Positions 1 to 13,748 of a stretch of DNA of 64,000 bases are shown piece by piece. The number at the start of each line of letters is the position of its first letter. Position 1 is the stretch's first letter. A program made the translations under genes and the position numbers. Origin of the DNA: Anagrus nilaparvatae (lineage: Eukaryota; Arthropoda; Insecta; Hymenoptera; Mymaridae); contig JAKSXM010000051.1 of the NCBI GenBank assembly GCA_022575985.1, positions 496,001 to 560,000 on the forward strand. The letters are read 5' to 3'. The notes under the pieces are model-generated. The model was not told the origin of the DNA, did no database searches, and saw only the letters and a list, made by a program, of their open reading frames with translations.

Positions 1-2617
1 TACAGATAATAGATATTACTTTTTACGAGTCATTTAAATAATATAAGTTATATTTATGATTAATGAGCGATGTTATGATTAATCTAAATATTATAAAAAA
101 TATTTATATTACACATATTAAAAGAATTGATCACTGTTTACTTTTATATATTTTACTAGAAAAAATTATAATAAAAGATTTCATCACTCATTGGAAAATT
201 TTATTGCTTGATTATCGTAAGAATTTATAATTAATTAATTATATTCTAAGTTGAAATTATATATTAATTGATCTAAATCAGCTTCCGGAGTAAATATTGT
301 TATTCGCAAATTGTACTTTTTTGGGTCTATTTATTTATTAAAGATAATTTTAAATATTTCAAACCCTTTAGGCTCAAATGGGCCACTAATGCAAAATATA
401 TAAGAGTGGACAAAGCCAATAAAAACAGAAACATAAGATTTTAAGGCTAACGAAAACTCCAGATGAAAAAAGTAGTTCTTTCATCGAATTCCTGAGGAAA
501 AAATATATAAGTAACTCTTCCAAATATTATTCAGAAAATTTTTTCTTGAAGACTGCGAAACTTTTAAAAATTGGTCCCTTCATAATTGGTACCCTAAAAA
601 ACTAAAGAAATGAATTTTTCTCCAGTAAATCGTAGTAAAATGTTAAAATAAATAGTGATTTCGAATTTCACGGGAAAAATTACTAAGTAATTCTTTTAGT
701 CCAGTTTGTAACATCATTTTAATCTGCTAGAATCCCAATTTTATGAATTTAAAAAAAAACCTAATATTTAATATTTGAACTGGTGTAAGACGTTGAAAAT
801 TAAAAGAAAAATTATTTTCAACAGAAAGATAATACTTCAAAATATGTAAAATTAAATTAAATAATAAAAAAACCTGTAAAAAAATTAGTAATAAAGAAAA
901 TCATTAAAAACAAGACTGGTTTTGTTATTTTAAAAATGATCCAAAATTGGTTAATTTAGCTTTGTAAAATATCTGAATGGGTTTGTAAAATATCTGATCC
1001 GACCTGAGGGAAGAGGGGTTAAAAATGTTTGGCACCTATGTAAAAAAATTTTTAATACACAGGAATTTGGCTAACGAATATGATATAACCAAAATTGTCA
1101 AAAATTGAGAGTTAGGTTTGGAAAGCTAAAACTTGTTAGAAGGCTTATTTTTAGTTGCACTTTCGGAAAAAAATAGTCAAAACCAATTTTTTATAACCTT
1201 GAGTCAAACTTAGACCCATTTAGCATTAAACCCTTAAAATTTGAGATAAGACTAGAAGAGAGAACTAGACTTAAGACTTTTGAATATTTCAATAGCTTAA
1301 GTCGAGCCTTCATGACCTCAAGCCAGAAAAATAAAGGATGGTCCAAATCTCAATTAGTAAATTGGTTAGTTGCGATTTGGAGAAGGGTGGTATTTGATTT
1401 TTCTTCATTATAGGTTAAAAAACAGGTCTTTACAGCCGCTGACAAGAAAAAATTATTTTCTTTTAGTTATAACGATGTTTTCCTGTAAATAAAAATAAAG
1501 TATACATCAAAAGGAATCATCCCTGTGAAGACAATGTTTTTACATATCTACGGCAAAAAGCCTATTTTCTACTCTACAGAAAGAGAGAGAGCTTTTTTGG
1601 CCATTATATGTAAAACTATGTCTTGCATCATGCGGCAAAATATGGGGTTTGACTTTTGCATGCTGTCTATGAGGGCATATAGCCATATTTTTAAAAATGG
1701 AACATGTTCATAATAAGTGATACACGAAAAAGTCCCTCGCAGTAAGAGGGGGGGGGGTGAAAAATTTACGTTTTAAGAGGGTGGAGAAAAAATGTTTTTT
1801 TGAGGAGAGGTAGGGGGCCAAATGGACTATGAATAATTTCGGTTCTATGACTTGTAATAATTAGGGAGTATACGTTATATTTGTTATAAGTGAACATGTT
1901 CCAAGCTCGTTGGTTGTGTAAATACACAATTATTTTGTTAATTATCAAAAGGGGTCGTTCAAAAAAAACGTAACGTTTTTTTGGAATTTCGGGTACCAAA
2001 GTACCTAGAGTAACGCATATTGAGAAATTTCTTTGAATGATTTTAACGGACCGTAACACTTAGAAGACTCACACACCTACCCTATAAGCGTTACATGATT
2101 TTTGAACCACCTTAAAGTGGATTTTCAGTCTGAAAAGACACTATTTTTTCACTGAATACTAAAAAAAATAACAAAACCAAAAGGATACAATGTTACCTCA
2201 ACAAGAAAGTTCCATGCCTTAAATTGAGATTAACAAAATATAATTATATAGTGACGATGCTTGAGCATTAAATCAAATATTCAAAAATTAAGAAAAGCGA
2301 TATCTTACTACTGCCCATAAATAACATACATTAAATAAATCACCAAATTGCGTATTAAACAAATAATAATAAATTATAAATAAGATCACCTTCAAAATTA
2401 AAATTACTTATAATAAAAGCTTATTTCACAATATAATAATTATAATATCACCGTTATAAAGTTTAAAAAAAATATACCTACACAAACGCATATATATTTA
2501 CAATAACTGATTATTAAGTTAATCGATGTAAAATTAAATATCGTTTACTTTAATAATTTTTTTTATATTGTAATTGAAATTCCCTATATATAGGTAAGAA
2601 AAAAAATTATATATTAC
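1..2617. other. AT-rich DNA without recognisable exons, probably intron of the GMC gene
   Basis: I see no conserved protein segment on either strand. The donor after GMC exon 2 lies at 2617-2616 on the minus strand, so this stretch is best read as the next intron. It contains a G-tract near 1747-1756. A segment near 1945-2000 (GGGTCGTTCAAAAAAAACG) resembles one at 35,280-35,305, which suggests an old dispersed repeat. Short open frames at 1525-1713 and 1766-2059 show no coding character. Confidence 0.5.
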
Positions 2618-5600
2618 CTTTCTGCATTATAATCATTTATTAAATAACCAAATTCTTTGGCACTTTTTAAAAATGAGTCTCTTAATTTCGTTGCGTATGG
2701 GATATTTGCGACGTCCAAGTAGCCACCGTATGAATGATATTTTTTATTTTGATACTTTAATCTAAATATGGTAAAGAAAACAAATATTTATATTGTAATA
2801 TATATAAATTAAAATTTCTTTTTTTTATATTTAAATGTATATATTTATATGTATCAACAAAAATTTATAAGTAGGTAGTACATTATTTTTATGTATAACA
2901 GTTTTTTTTTTTTATAATGAAAACGTTTAAAAATGTTTTATTTATGCATTTTATGTAAATATATATATCAAACCATGACTTATTTTGGGTTTTGATGTCC
3001 ATAAAAAAGTTTTAATTTTAATATAGGTAATTAATATTCTGATAATTTGGGAGCAATAAATTTGTCAATTTTTATATATTTTTTTTTTTACAGAAGAGTT
3101 TTGAGTTTTGAGTCTTCTTTATGATGTCTTCAATTGAAAGTAAATATTTTCAAGCAGATTTCAAACCCTTAGGGGGTTTAAAATTTTTTTTTGCATTTGC
3201 AGTCAATTTATAATAAGAATAGTCCAGAAGCCGCATATGTTGGATGTATGCATTTTTTTCATAAATTTTTTCGTACGCTGATATTAAATTTTAGGTCACG
3301 GCAATTAGAAAAACTATATTTTTCGGTCGATTTTGAACGGTATTTTGTCATATTTCTTAAGAAACTTTTTAAATTTTTATCAAAATAATAGGCAATATGT
3401 TTTTAATGTCGCTGAATAAGAATATTTAGGTCCTGACCCCGAAAACTTCTAATGTCATTTAGAGGCATCTATGAGTCCGTTATTTGCGTCTTTTTTACCC
3501 ATGACATAAGATACTTATCCGATTCTCATAAAAAAAACAACTGAGTTACAATTTTTAGGGTCGCTGCAGGGTCGCTGATTTCAAATTTCCAGAATAAAAA
3601 AAAATTTATTATGAAATACATCAGGATAACCTTTAAAATCAACCGAAAAATATAGTTTTTCGGTATTTGGACTAATTATTCTAAAAATTTGAAATTAGCG
3701 TAACGAAAAACTTACATATCTCGCATATAAATAGCCTTGCACTAACTTTAGGTAAAAAGTGCATACATCTAACAATACATTAGCATATCCTCGTATCACT
3801 TCGAGGATATACTATGGAAATTAAATAATATCAAGTAGGACAAAATCAATTAATTATATCGAAAAAGCATCCTAGATACTTTTTGTTCATTTCTGAAAAC
3901 ATTATCCCTAAAGTTAAAAGTTAGGAATTCTTTGATTTTTATCAAAATAACACGGTCACCTAGATATTAATTAACAAAAATCTCTATTCAATTTTTTTTC
4001 TTATCAATATTACAAAAAAACTAACTATCAATTTTTGGACAAAGATGATCAATTTTTAAATTTCTGTGGGAAATTAGAATTTTATAGGTTTACTAAGTAG
4101 ATTATAATTATTTCGGCATTTTTTCTTCGTTTCGTTTTTTCTTTTTTTTAAATATTTTAATGCTTATCACCTTGGTAGTGAGGTATCTGTAAAAATTATA
4201 AATCTCTTTGACTTATTCAAACAAAAATTTTCATTGCACTATTTTAAAAATTGGTCATTTTGGATGAAAAACGAGCTTTTGTTTTATTGAAGTTCGCGAT
4301 GAGAAAATTGACGACTGAAAACCATTATTTTAGTGTTTAAAAACGATGACGATGACACAGGAAAAACGATTGAACAAATGGAACTTTTTTTATTTACTTT
4401 GCAAGATGTTAGTTAGTAGAGTAACAAGAAATTTTTCGTTTTCGATCCAGAAGGTCCATTTTGGAGATTAAAAAAAAGATTCGGCCTATTTTCCAAATGT
4501 AGTCTTTCCCCCTTGCAAATACTGGCAACACATTGCAGTGTATATTTCTGCCATAAATTTAATTGCAGCCTTGACTATACAAATGAATTGACGATTTATT
4601 ATTTTTTTTTTTTATTACACTGTAAAAAGTAACTTTTTTATATTAACAAAAAAATTAGAAAAATTTCGAAAAATTAGTAAATTTTCAAAAAAATTTGTAA
4701 ATTGTCGATAAAAATCGTAAATTAACTAAATTTAGTACATTATCGAAAAATTCGAAAATTCTCGATTTTTTTTTTGTAATTTTACGAAAAAGGTTGTAAA
4801 TTCACAACTATTTTTCGGAAATTTACAACTATTTTTTGTAAATTTTTGAAAAAAAATGGTAAATTATCAATTTTTCTTGCGAATTCGCAAAAAAAATCGA
4901 AAATACTCGAATTTTTTGTTAATATACTAAATTTAGTAAATTTACGATTTTTTCGAATATTTACAAATTTTTTCGAAAATTTACGATTTTTTTCGAATAC
5001 TTACAAATTTTTTCGAAAATTTACTAACTTTTCGAAAATGTTCTAATTTTTTTGTTAATATAAAAAAGTTACTTTTTACAGTGTAGTTTTATGTATCTAA
5101 TATTTTAAATATAAACTTTTGATTTTTTTAATTTTCTCTCAAAATTTCACAAGGCTCGAAAAATGTTTTTTCCGCTCCCACAGATTTTTCAAGTTTCAAA
5201 AAATCTTAAAATCAACTTTAATAAAAATCATTAATTAATTTTCAATAAAAATCGCAGATTTACTAAAATGAATGAGCTGACAAAATATTTGAAATTTACA
5301 ATTATTTTGCAAAAAACAGAATTTTTAATTTTTTCGTAAAATTTATAAATATAATAATTTTCGAAAACAAACATATTTTTTGTGAGTTACTTTTCATAGT
5401 GTATTTGGGTATATAAAAATAAATAGCCCAAAAATATATTGGGGAAATAATTTATCTGAAACACAAATAAATAAAAATTGCTTAATAAATGGTTTTGACA
5501 ATTCCTAAAATGTTTTCTTGTAGTTTCAAATTTCATAAATTAAACCTGATTTGCAAAAAAAAATTCGTATTTATGTTGTTTTGATCTTTTGAAATTTTTA

Positions 5601-7558
5601 GTGATTCCCAAATTTTTACTCACATTTGTTATAATCTCAAAAAACACTTAAAAAAAAAGGAAAGGATTTATTTTATTCGCAATTAAGTTAAAATTCAGAG
5701 TTCACTGTCTGGCGCTTGTCATAAGCTGAATTACGGTACCCACTACCGGATTATTTTTGTCTATATGGAACTTTTGTAACATTTTATTAAGAAATTTATA
5801 TTTTGGAACTACAATTTCACCTAAAAAAAAATACTTGAAATTGTGCCTATTTTATTTTTCCTATGAAATTTATTTAGTGTGTAAATTTTAAAAACCAAAA
5901 AATTTTTTGTAAAACTAAGGCCTGTGAAATATTGCCTCATAATTTCATGAAATTTCTCCTAAATATTGGAAAAAATATTTGACAAAAGCTAAAATAAGTC
6001 AAGGTTTAATATACATGCACTTATCATAAGTTTGATTTCTTTTTTTTTATATATTTATGGAAATTATTAATCCTTACGAAATTTATTAATAATTATTACA
6101 TAAAGTATTTAAGTTTATTATTATTACATTCGTGTAAAATTAATTATTTATTCTTTATTATTAAAATTTTTTAAATGCTTTAGAGTAAACTTAGTTTGAA
6201 GTATATCCTAAGCTTTTTGAAATAGGTCCAAGTTAACCATGCATATACATTATAATTTATATGATAATTGATATATATGATAGTACACTGTTAGTTTGAT
6301 ATGCTTGAATTTTTAGTTTCTAATATTTGTTTGAATGTCAAGCAAATTCTTGGAAATTCAAAAATTCAAACACATCAATCTGACTAATAACTAAGGTATT
6401 ATTAATTTTAAAGCACAAAAACTTTTGTTTATAATTTTTCATAATATAAATTGCAAAAAAGATCTAATTTCTTACTTTCGGGCGTTTTTTTTTCACTTTA
6501 AATGAAAATTTATGTGTTGAAAACAGGAAAAAATATAGCATTTTTATATTCAATGCAGTTGTATATGCACGAGTGAGCGTAGCGAACGAGTGCAGACAGT
6601 ATTGATAGCCAAATTCTATTTTTTTCCCTTGTTTAACAAATAAATATTATGCAATAATTAATAAATAAAATATTATTACACAAGATAAATAGCTTATAAA
6701 AATAATATTAAAAGCAGAGGCTTAATATCAAATACAGTGTAATAATGTTTGTTTTTTTTTCATAACTTTATAGATTAGAAATTTTTAATTTATTTTTAAT
6801 ATTTCAAAAATATTATAGATTCGTTAATTTGTAAATTTCTCACGAAAAATATGTAAATTATTTAAAAAAATTATTTTGACACGAACTATTTTTTTATTAA
6901 ATTAAATAAATTTTAAATACTAAAAAAGATAATTTTTTTAAAATTATTATTTATAAATTCTGACGAGTGCGGTAGTAATAAATTTTTAACACTTTTTTGC
7001 AATATAAAATAATGATTTTTTTCAAAAATTTTAGTGCACATAAAAAAAAACTATTTTTAAATTAAAATAAACTAAAACTGCGATTTACCTGCTATTTTCT
7101 GATTTTAAAAAATAAGGTAAAACATCTTGATAACTCCAGCCTTTATTGCCCAATTTTTCCCATTCATCATAATCTTCCTTAGAACCTCTAGTATAAATCA
7201 TAAAATTAATAACAGAAGAACCACCAAGTGCTTTACCTCTTGGCCAATTACATTTTTTATCAACCATAGCTTGACAATAATAGTCACTTGGTTCTGTTTT
7301 GTATCCCCAATTATAATCAGTTATATGTAAAAATGGTGCCACTAATGGAATATCAGTTAAAAATGATTCTTCTTTCCCAGCTTCTAATAGTAAAATTTTC
7401 CAATTTGTTATTTCACTTAATCTATTTGCTACAACTGAACCACCGGGACCGGACCCTACGATTATAAAATCGTAAGTTCCGGCATCCAAAACGTTCGCAT
7501 GACAATAAATTTTTAATATCACTAAATAAAAAACTAAAAAATTTTCTATTAAATTCAT
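2618..7558 (-). CDS. GMC oxidoreductase, glucose dehydrogenase-like (5' part, two exons)
   Basis: Exons are 7089-7558 and 2618-2761 on minus. The joined frame gives 204 residues plus two bases, about a third of the usual ~600-residue family length, so the 3' exons should lie left of base 1. The ATG at 7558 is chosen; an in-frame extension to 7591 starts only with GTG. A hydrophobic signal peptide covers residues 1 to about 22. The FAD dinucleotide fold follows (FIIVGSGPGGSVVANRL), then GMC signature 1 (GKALGGSSVINFMIYTRGS). Exon 1 ends in AG at GTAAAT and exon 2 supplies A after TTTAG, restoring Arg157. Exon 2 (GGYLDVANIPY and a following LGYxxxDYN-type block) is typical of the family. Family members are flavin-dependent and oxidise sugars or alcohols; insect paralogs are often secreted. 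The substrate cannot be told. The catalytic C-terminal His region is outside the window. Confidence 0.88.
3210..3735. repeat. Foldback (long inverted-repeat) element in the GMC intron
   Basis: A left arm (AACTATATTTTTCGGTCGAT near 3312-3331) is matched in reverse complement by ATCAACCGAAAAATATAGTT near 3637-3656. Outer parts also pair: the stretch around TTCGTACGCTGATATTAAAT (about 3270) with ATTTGAAATTAGCGTAACGA (about 3687). Arms are imperfect and about 200 bp long around a central spacer. There is no coding capacity, and precise ends were not resolved. Confidence 0.6.
4618..5083. mobile_element. 466-bp MITE with ~60-bp terminal inverted repeats and TA target duplication
   Basis: The left end begins CACTGTAAAAAGTAACTTTT and the right end is AAAAGTTACTTTTTACAGTG, so the ends are near-perfect inverted repeats. 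The pairing continues inward through TATTAACAAAAAAATTAGAA. TA flanks both sides (4616-4617 and 5084-5085), which fits a Tc1/mariner-type target site duplication. The interior is degenerate AAATTTTCG-type repeats and encodes nothing. Confidence 0.8.
6451..6643. repeat. 193-bp dispersed repeat, copy 1 (core in forward orientation)
   Basis: It runs from TTGCAAAAAAGATCTAATTT to CCCTTGTTTAACAAATA. A second copy at 15,478-15,670 has the same length and the same flank order, but its ~54-bp GC-richer core (here 6551-6604, containing CGAGTGAGCGTAGCGAACGA) is inverted. The core is bounded by short inverted repeats of the type CAATGC...GTATTG. Confidence 0.75.
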
Positions 7559-8969
7559 TTTTTTAATCTTTAACTTCCTCTCAATTGTCACAAATAATTA
7601 TAATTTTACATTTTAATTAAAAAAAATTTTTTTAGCGCATTTTTATACTGATTTATTCGCGCGCGTTTTATTCAAGAATATATTATAATCGATAGCTGTC
7701 ATTGCAAGCACTCACTTTTTCTGAATGCTTACAGGGATTATGTGCGTTGCACTTTTAATGCAGTATATTTCTTCTCTGACCACACGCATCTCATCTCTCA
7801 TCATCCCATCATCGTAAAAATTGCTTGCAGTTTTATAATACACACATATCATTTTCAAAAAATGATAATTACCATAATAAAAAATTTTTTTGGCGATAAT
7901 TTTATATTGAATACCCATTTTTTTTTTTTTTTTTGGCTTTTTAAAAATATTAAAACTCTCTCTGTATTTATCACTACTGTGTAATTATAATAAATTTGTA
8001 AATTAAATTGAAACTAAAAAAAAAAAAGTGAAAATTTACAACCGAAATAAACATGCGAAATATTATAACTGTTTTTTTTTTGTATGAAATAAATTTTTTG
8101 TAACTTTTTTTTTTATTTACAAATAAAATTATTTATTCATTGAATCGTCAATTTTTCTTGCATAATCTATTGACCTTGCAATTGTAAATAAGAGAATTAA
8201 ATGCAGAACCGGTCATTAATACGTGGGGATTTTAACGACTTTTAAAGTGTAAAATATAAAGAAGGGGTTTTTTATTTAGTGAAATAATAAAAACAAAAAA
8301 AGGAATTTGACGACCTAAATACCCATAAATTTTTTTTTTCCTGTGAAACAATTTGTTTAACATTTAAATTTCACACCCCTTTATACCATATAGTGCATTA
8401 AAAAAGAAAAAAAATTTGTTTACTTTGTTTAAATATTCTTAAAAATTATAATTAGTTAATTTAAATATTTAAATTAAAAGGATATACACGTTAACTAATT
8501 TATTTATAATAAATAATTTATTAATTTTTCGTATACACAGTAAAGTAAAAAATACTTTTTTTAAATATACAAATTTTTATTTTTTATATTTTAAATATAT
8601 TTTATTTAGTCGTATACATACATATTTATATAGAAAATCTAAATTTATAAATTTTTTTTTTTTTTTAATTTAATTTAATTATTTTTTTTTGTACATACAA
8701 AATATATCGATCATTCATGAATTTACTAGTTTTTTTTTTATAAAATTTAACAAATTTATTTTTAATAAAAATATACCTAATTTTTTTAAAATTATTAGTT
8801 CAACAAATACTTAGGTAATAATACTTTTTTATTTTTTAAATGATTAACAATAATAATAATAATAATAGTAGTAGTAGGGTCCCAACAAAAATAATTTAAA
8901 ATGTAACATGAAAGTTAATAGAAGTTATATAGGTATATATAATAACGAGAATAAATTATCTATTCTTTA
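7559..8969. other. Spacer: GMC 5' flank and RalBP1 3' flank
   Basis: AT-rich DNA between two minus-strand genes. The part just above 7558 should hold the GMC 5' UTR and promoter; the GC-containing stretch at 7625-7810 (CGCGCGCG, ATCGATAG) is the likeliest promoter zone, but no clear TATA box was assigned. An (AAT)n/(AGT)n microsatellite is at about 8848-8878. No gene is visible in the remainder. Confidence 0.5.
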
Positions 8970-11457
8970 TTACACAGCGTTTACGTTATTTTGAGCCATC
9001 AAATATTGTTGTAATGCAAGTTCTACCCTTAAATTAACGCAAATATCTTTTTCTTCAACGATACTACGTATTAGGGTAGTCATTTTTTTCTATAAAATTA
9101 AATTAAAATATATATAATTATATGTATATTTTTTAAAATAATTTAAGTTTAATTGAAACAAACCTCTAATAATTGGTTTTCGTTAACCAATTGTATCATT
9201 GCTGTCATTTCTGCCTCACTTGGACTGTGTGTTCTATCGTTGGGCACTTTTGATTTTTTTGATGAACGTTCTATTAACAATTCATTCAGTCTTTCAATCT
9301 CTTTATTTTCTTGCAAAATTCGTAATTTTAATGAATTTTGTAAATTTATTAATTCGTAATGTATAAATGTTTCTCTTAACATATCTATTTCATCTGATTC
9401 TACATCACTAGATTCTATGCATTTTTCTTCGATATCTAGAATAAAAATTATTACCCATAATATTATTTTAATTTTTTTTTAATTTTAAAATTTATGCTTA
9501 TTTACCATTTTTTTCATCCTTATTATTAACTACATTTGCTTCATTTCTACTTTCATTATTTTCATGAGATAATGGAACTGCGTTATCAACAACATCTTTT
9601 TCATTTGCAATAGTATTTTCAGTAGGAACAGCCTTAATAATTGGTTCTTTCATGGTTTCAGATACTTTTGGATGTTCGCTATCATCTTCTGTAACAATTG
9701 ACGATTTATTTGATTGGCTATCTGTTAATTGTGATTGATTATCTTCATTTCCTTTTATTGGCTCTTCATCTACGCTTTTTTGTAGCAAACCATCCCGTTT
9801 CAAAACTAATTTATTTTTACGCTGAAAATAGGAAAGAAATTTATGTTAATTTAAACATTTAATTAAAAAATTATTTATATTTAAAATAATTTACTTTTAG
9901 CTGCGTAATCATTCGTTGCACTTCCCATAATTGTTCTTCTCGAGCTTTATTGACATAACCAGCATTCATCAATGCATGGATTTGTGATAAAAGAGATTCT
10001 TGCTTCAACAACTCTTGGGATATACTTTCAGGTGTTTCAGGTAAATTTGTACTACCAGGTGATAAAGGGGGTATATATTTTGTTAGGTTAACTCCTGGGA
10101 AAAGAGATTTGCAATGAAACAGTAAAGCTAATAGTAACCTATGACTCATTTGTAATACTGGACTTAAAGTCATAGCTATAGTTTGAGCATTCATTTTTGT
10201 CACTTTTTCCTGCAATAAATTATTTTTTTATAGTTTCACAAAAATAAATTATACATAACCAACTTACACAAAGTGTTACATGGTCTAAGTGCAAGGTAAT
10301 CCAAGCCAACAATACTCTATTACATTCAGATAATTGCTGATTTGTTAAATCCATTAATAACATTTCTCTTTGAGATAATTCATTTGTGGAAGCTGCTTGC
10401 TCAAAACGGGTAATATTTTCACTATTCTCTAAAACGGGTTCTGGAAGTTCTCTGTTAAAAATATAATTATTAAAAAAAATAAAATTATTAATGTAGTAAT
10501 AAGAAAAAAAATTGTTTACTTAAGAAAAAGTAATAGTAAACTAGCAACTATTGTTGGATCGTATTCTGATAAATTAACATTTTCCCTTTGATTATACAAC
10601 TTTTTTAAATGCTGTACTTTTGACTTGTTCCCTGGAACCTTATATAAACCTTCTACTGACATTCCATGTTCTTCTAAATAATCTATACATTCTCTAACAA
10701 CTAAAGGTAATTTAACGCCATCATGGCAATGACTTCTTTCATTTGCTATATGTAAATTAACTCCAAAAATTGGTTCTTCTTCTAAAAATTGAGTTTTTTA
10801 ATGAAATATTTAAAATAAAAATTAGTATTTTAAGTTTGCTTATAGCTTACCACCAATATCAGGGAGATCAGCTCCGTGTTTATGTTTTTTTCGGTCTTTT
10901 AATTTATGCTTTGTTTTTTCTTTATCTTTACGTTTTTCTTTATCGTTTTCCTTATCATTTTCTTTGTCCTTCTTTTTTTTATCTTTATCTGAATCTTTTT
11001 CTTTAATATCCTTTTCTCTTGACTTTTCTCGTTTTTCTTTTTTAGATGCAAATTTAAATGCTTTTGTCTTTGATTTAGATTTTGTAGGACTTCTGTACAA
11101 TTGAAATATAATTTAATAAAGGGAATTTTAATACATAATTTGATTTATAAATATTATTACTTTGTCCCTTGATCTTCATCAGGTGAACTTTCTCCCTGTA
11201 GTTTACCATACCCTCTATCTTTTTTTTCTTTTTTATCTTCACGCTTACTAACTCCTAAAAGTTTTTTTTTGGAATGTTTTTCATGTACTGCATCATCGCT
11301 AACTAAAGTATAATATTAAAAATTATATATAAAATATCAACTATTTGATGTTAAAAAAAAATGAAAACTTACAATCACTTTCGTTACTTTTTTTAGTTGA
11401 ATCAGATGCATAAAGTCCAGGAAATTCTTTTTCAACATCAGGACTTTCAAAATCCAT
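8970..11457 (-). CDS. Rlip: RalA-binding protein 1 (RLIP76/Rlip), RhoGAP domain protein, nine exons
   Basis: Minus-strand exons: 11373-11457, 11161-11302, 10851-11092, 10520-10781, 10268-10451, 9895-10209, 9506-9821, 9164-9435, 8970-9089. All junctions are GT-AG and keep frame, giving 645 residues against about 655 for human RALBP1. The N-terminus MDFESPDVEKEFPGLY carries the family EFPGLY motif. Residues ~76-155 are a Lys/Glu/Asp-rich basic stretch. The RhoGAP domain is about 160-350 (PIFGVNL, LAWITLHLDHV, TLSPVLQMSHR). The Ral-binding region and coiled coil follow (EEQLWEVQRMITQLK; ~520-645). The known role is an effector of Ral GTPases acting on Cdc42/Rac and endocytosis. One oddity: the position of the RhoGAP arginine finger reads EGLYKVPG (Lys204). 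An in-frame upstream ATG at 11,508 would add 17 residues; the conserved MDFESPD start is preferred. Confidence 0.95.
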
Positions 11458-13047
11458 ATCTTCTTTTCTTCTTTTATGAATACATAGATAATTAATTAAT
11501 GAATTCATTTTGTATTAACAAAATAATATAACTTAAAAAATAATTTCTATAATACCTAAATTTTTTTTTTTTACTTATCATGCAAGTTAAACTCATTAAT
11601 TAGTATGAAAATTATACTGGTTAATAAATATCGCATACAAAAATTAAATATTTTTGAAACTTACATTATTTTAGCAAAATTTGCACAAAAATAATTAGTA
11701 TTAAAAACATACAAAAAATTATAGAAAATTATACTTTAAAGAAAATTTTAACATAAATTTTATTTTAGCAAAAATTATAAGACTAAAATTTTCCTACGCA
11801 TTGAACCTATATATACATTATAATTAAATTTAGTTTCATACATAGAATATTGATAAACTATAAAAGCACTCAAATATTATTATCAGAAAGCAACTAGTTT
11901 AATTATTATTAAATTTCTTATTTTAATGTCATTTTAATTATTGGTTAATTAATCAATAACTAATTTTAATAATAATAAAAAATATTCAAAAGAAAATAAT
12001 TTTATAATATACAACCAAATACTACATGCACATTAAATGTTAATCAATTAATTACAAATTATCAATTACATAGAAAAAAAAAATTTTTTAACTACACATA
12101 CCATTAAATTATAATATTTTAGCAACCATTCATGCATTAATTAACTAAATAAAAAGTTTTATACAATGTACTTAATAAAATTAATATATTATAGAAATTG
12201 TTAGATATAACAATTTGCAGTATAACAAATTTTTCAAAGTATTTTTTTTTTAATTTTCTATTGCAAAAATGTTAAGTACTAAGTAGAAGAATCTTTTAAC
12301 AGATGTAAACAAATCTCAATAATGCAATTATATAAAGTATGTCACATAATATTTTATACAAACCTTTTATTCATTTGAAAATCTGTAAGCTGAAAATTAA
12401 TAATATTTATAAAAGTTAAATTAAAAATATAATTATTTTATATAATTATATTTTATAATAAAATTTTTTTTAATCATACATTTTTTCACCTTTTGTATAT
12501 TGTTTTTTTCAAAAATTATAATTATAGCAAAATGTAAATATAACCTCAAAATTTATTTACAAGTTTGCACACACATGTTAAATGTAAATTAATTTATCAT
12601 ATTCAAATGTAAAATGTATACACGTTATTTTTAATGTATTAATTTTATATTACATAATTATAATGGCAACACTAATTAAAATTTAAGTTTTTAAAAGTTG
12701 CGAAAAAAAATAACATAGAAATAATAAACTTTTTAATTACGATTTAATCACACCATTCACACCTACAAGCTACACGTATACATACGCATTGATCATTATA
12801 GTTTTTGAATATAATTATATATATATACGCACGCGCGAATATTATACACCGTGATTTAGAGTGGTGCGCTGATTTTGTGCAAAAAACCACGGTAAAATCA
12901 AAAAATATCTTTTTCGCGAGGGAAATTTTTTTTAATGCGAATTATGAAAAATCTTTTCAACGGCAAAAATATCTCGTATTTCACGAAAAAAAATTATTTT
13001 TCGTATAGTAAATTTTTTTATATTATATAAATACCTATAAATACCTA
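11458..13047. other. RalBP1 5' flank, AT-rich
   Basis: No coding sequence is seen. The likely RalBP1 promoter or 5' noncoding exon zone is about 12,720-12,880, where CG-containing sequence (ACGCACGCGCGAATATTA) interrupts the AT background. This is an inference from base composition only. Confidence 0.35.
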
Positions 13048-13748
13048 TAAATGCTCGAATGTACCGGGAACGGGAAGTTTAACTAAACTGAAGAGAAAAT
13101 CGGGCTTAGTAAATACTTGTTTTAAATATTTTTACATCGACTTTTTTCTTACCGAAAATTTGAGCTATAATCTAACTGACTTTTGGACCAATTTTTACCG
13201 GATCACCAATCATGAATATTTAATTTTTTCACAAATTTCAAATTTACCGCCAAGTTACGTGACCAAATGAAAATTCGTTTTGGTAAATTTTTTTGGGACC
13301 CAATTTTGAAAGATGTAAAATAGTGTAATTTTAAAGTTAAAAGTCCAAATTGGACATTTTTAGAAAAAAAAATTGTTTTAATTAATTTTTATTTTAAAAA
13401 TATCAAAAATGACTTTTAACTATAAAATTTCAGCAATCTCAAACAAATCCTTCAAAAGACACCAAAATTTTCAACCTTATGTGTAAAACTTCCTGGAGAA
13501 TTCAAATTTTTAGTAAAATTTTCACTTGGTCACAAAACTTGGCATTCAAATTAAAATTTGTGAGAAAAAAACTAAAAATTGACGATTGGTGGTCCCGTAT
13601 AAAAGTCGGGTAACTACTGATGAGCAGGTCAGATTTTCTGAATTTTCATGTTAGACGGAATCGACATAAAAAAAATATTTCAAGAAAGTCTACAAAGCCC
13701 AATTTTGTCGTCAATTTAGTTCAGCTTTCCGGTATGTTCAAGCAGGGT
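13048..13748. repeat. ~700-bp foldback element
   Basis: Left-arm text around ATGTACCGGGAACGGGAAGT and GGGCTTAGTAAATACTTG pairs with right-arm ACTTTCCGGTATGTTC-type sequence near 13,720-13,740 and with AAGTCTACAAAGCCC near 13,690. Inner parts also pair: AAATTTACCGCCAAGTTACG (13,240) with CACAAAACTTGGCATTCAAA (13,530). Arms of about 250 bp are imperfect. No ORF of note. Confidence 0.65.

Noticed and set aside
7127..7330. Plus-strand frame over the GMC exon
   Set aside because: Antisense shadow; the minus strand carries the FAD and GMC motifs.
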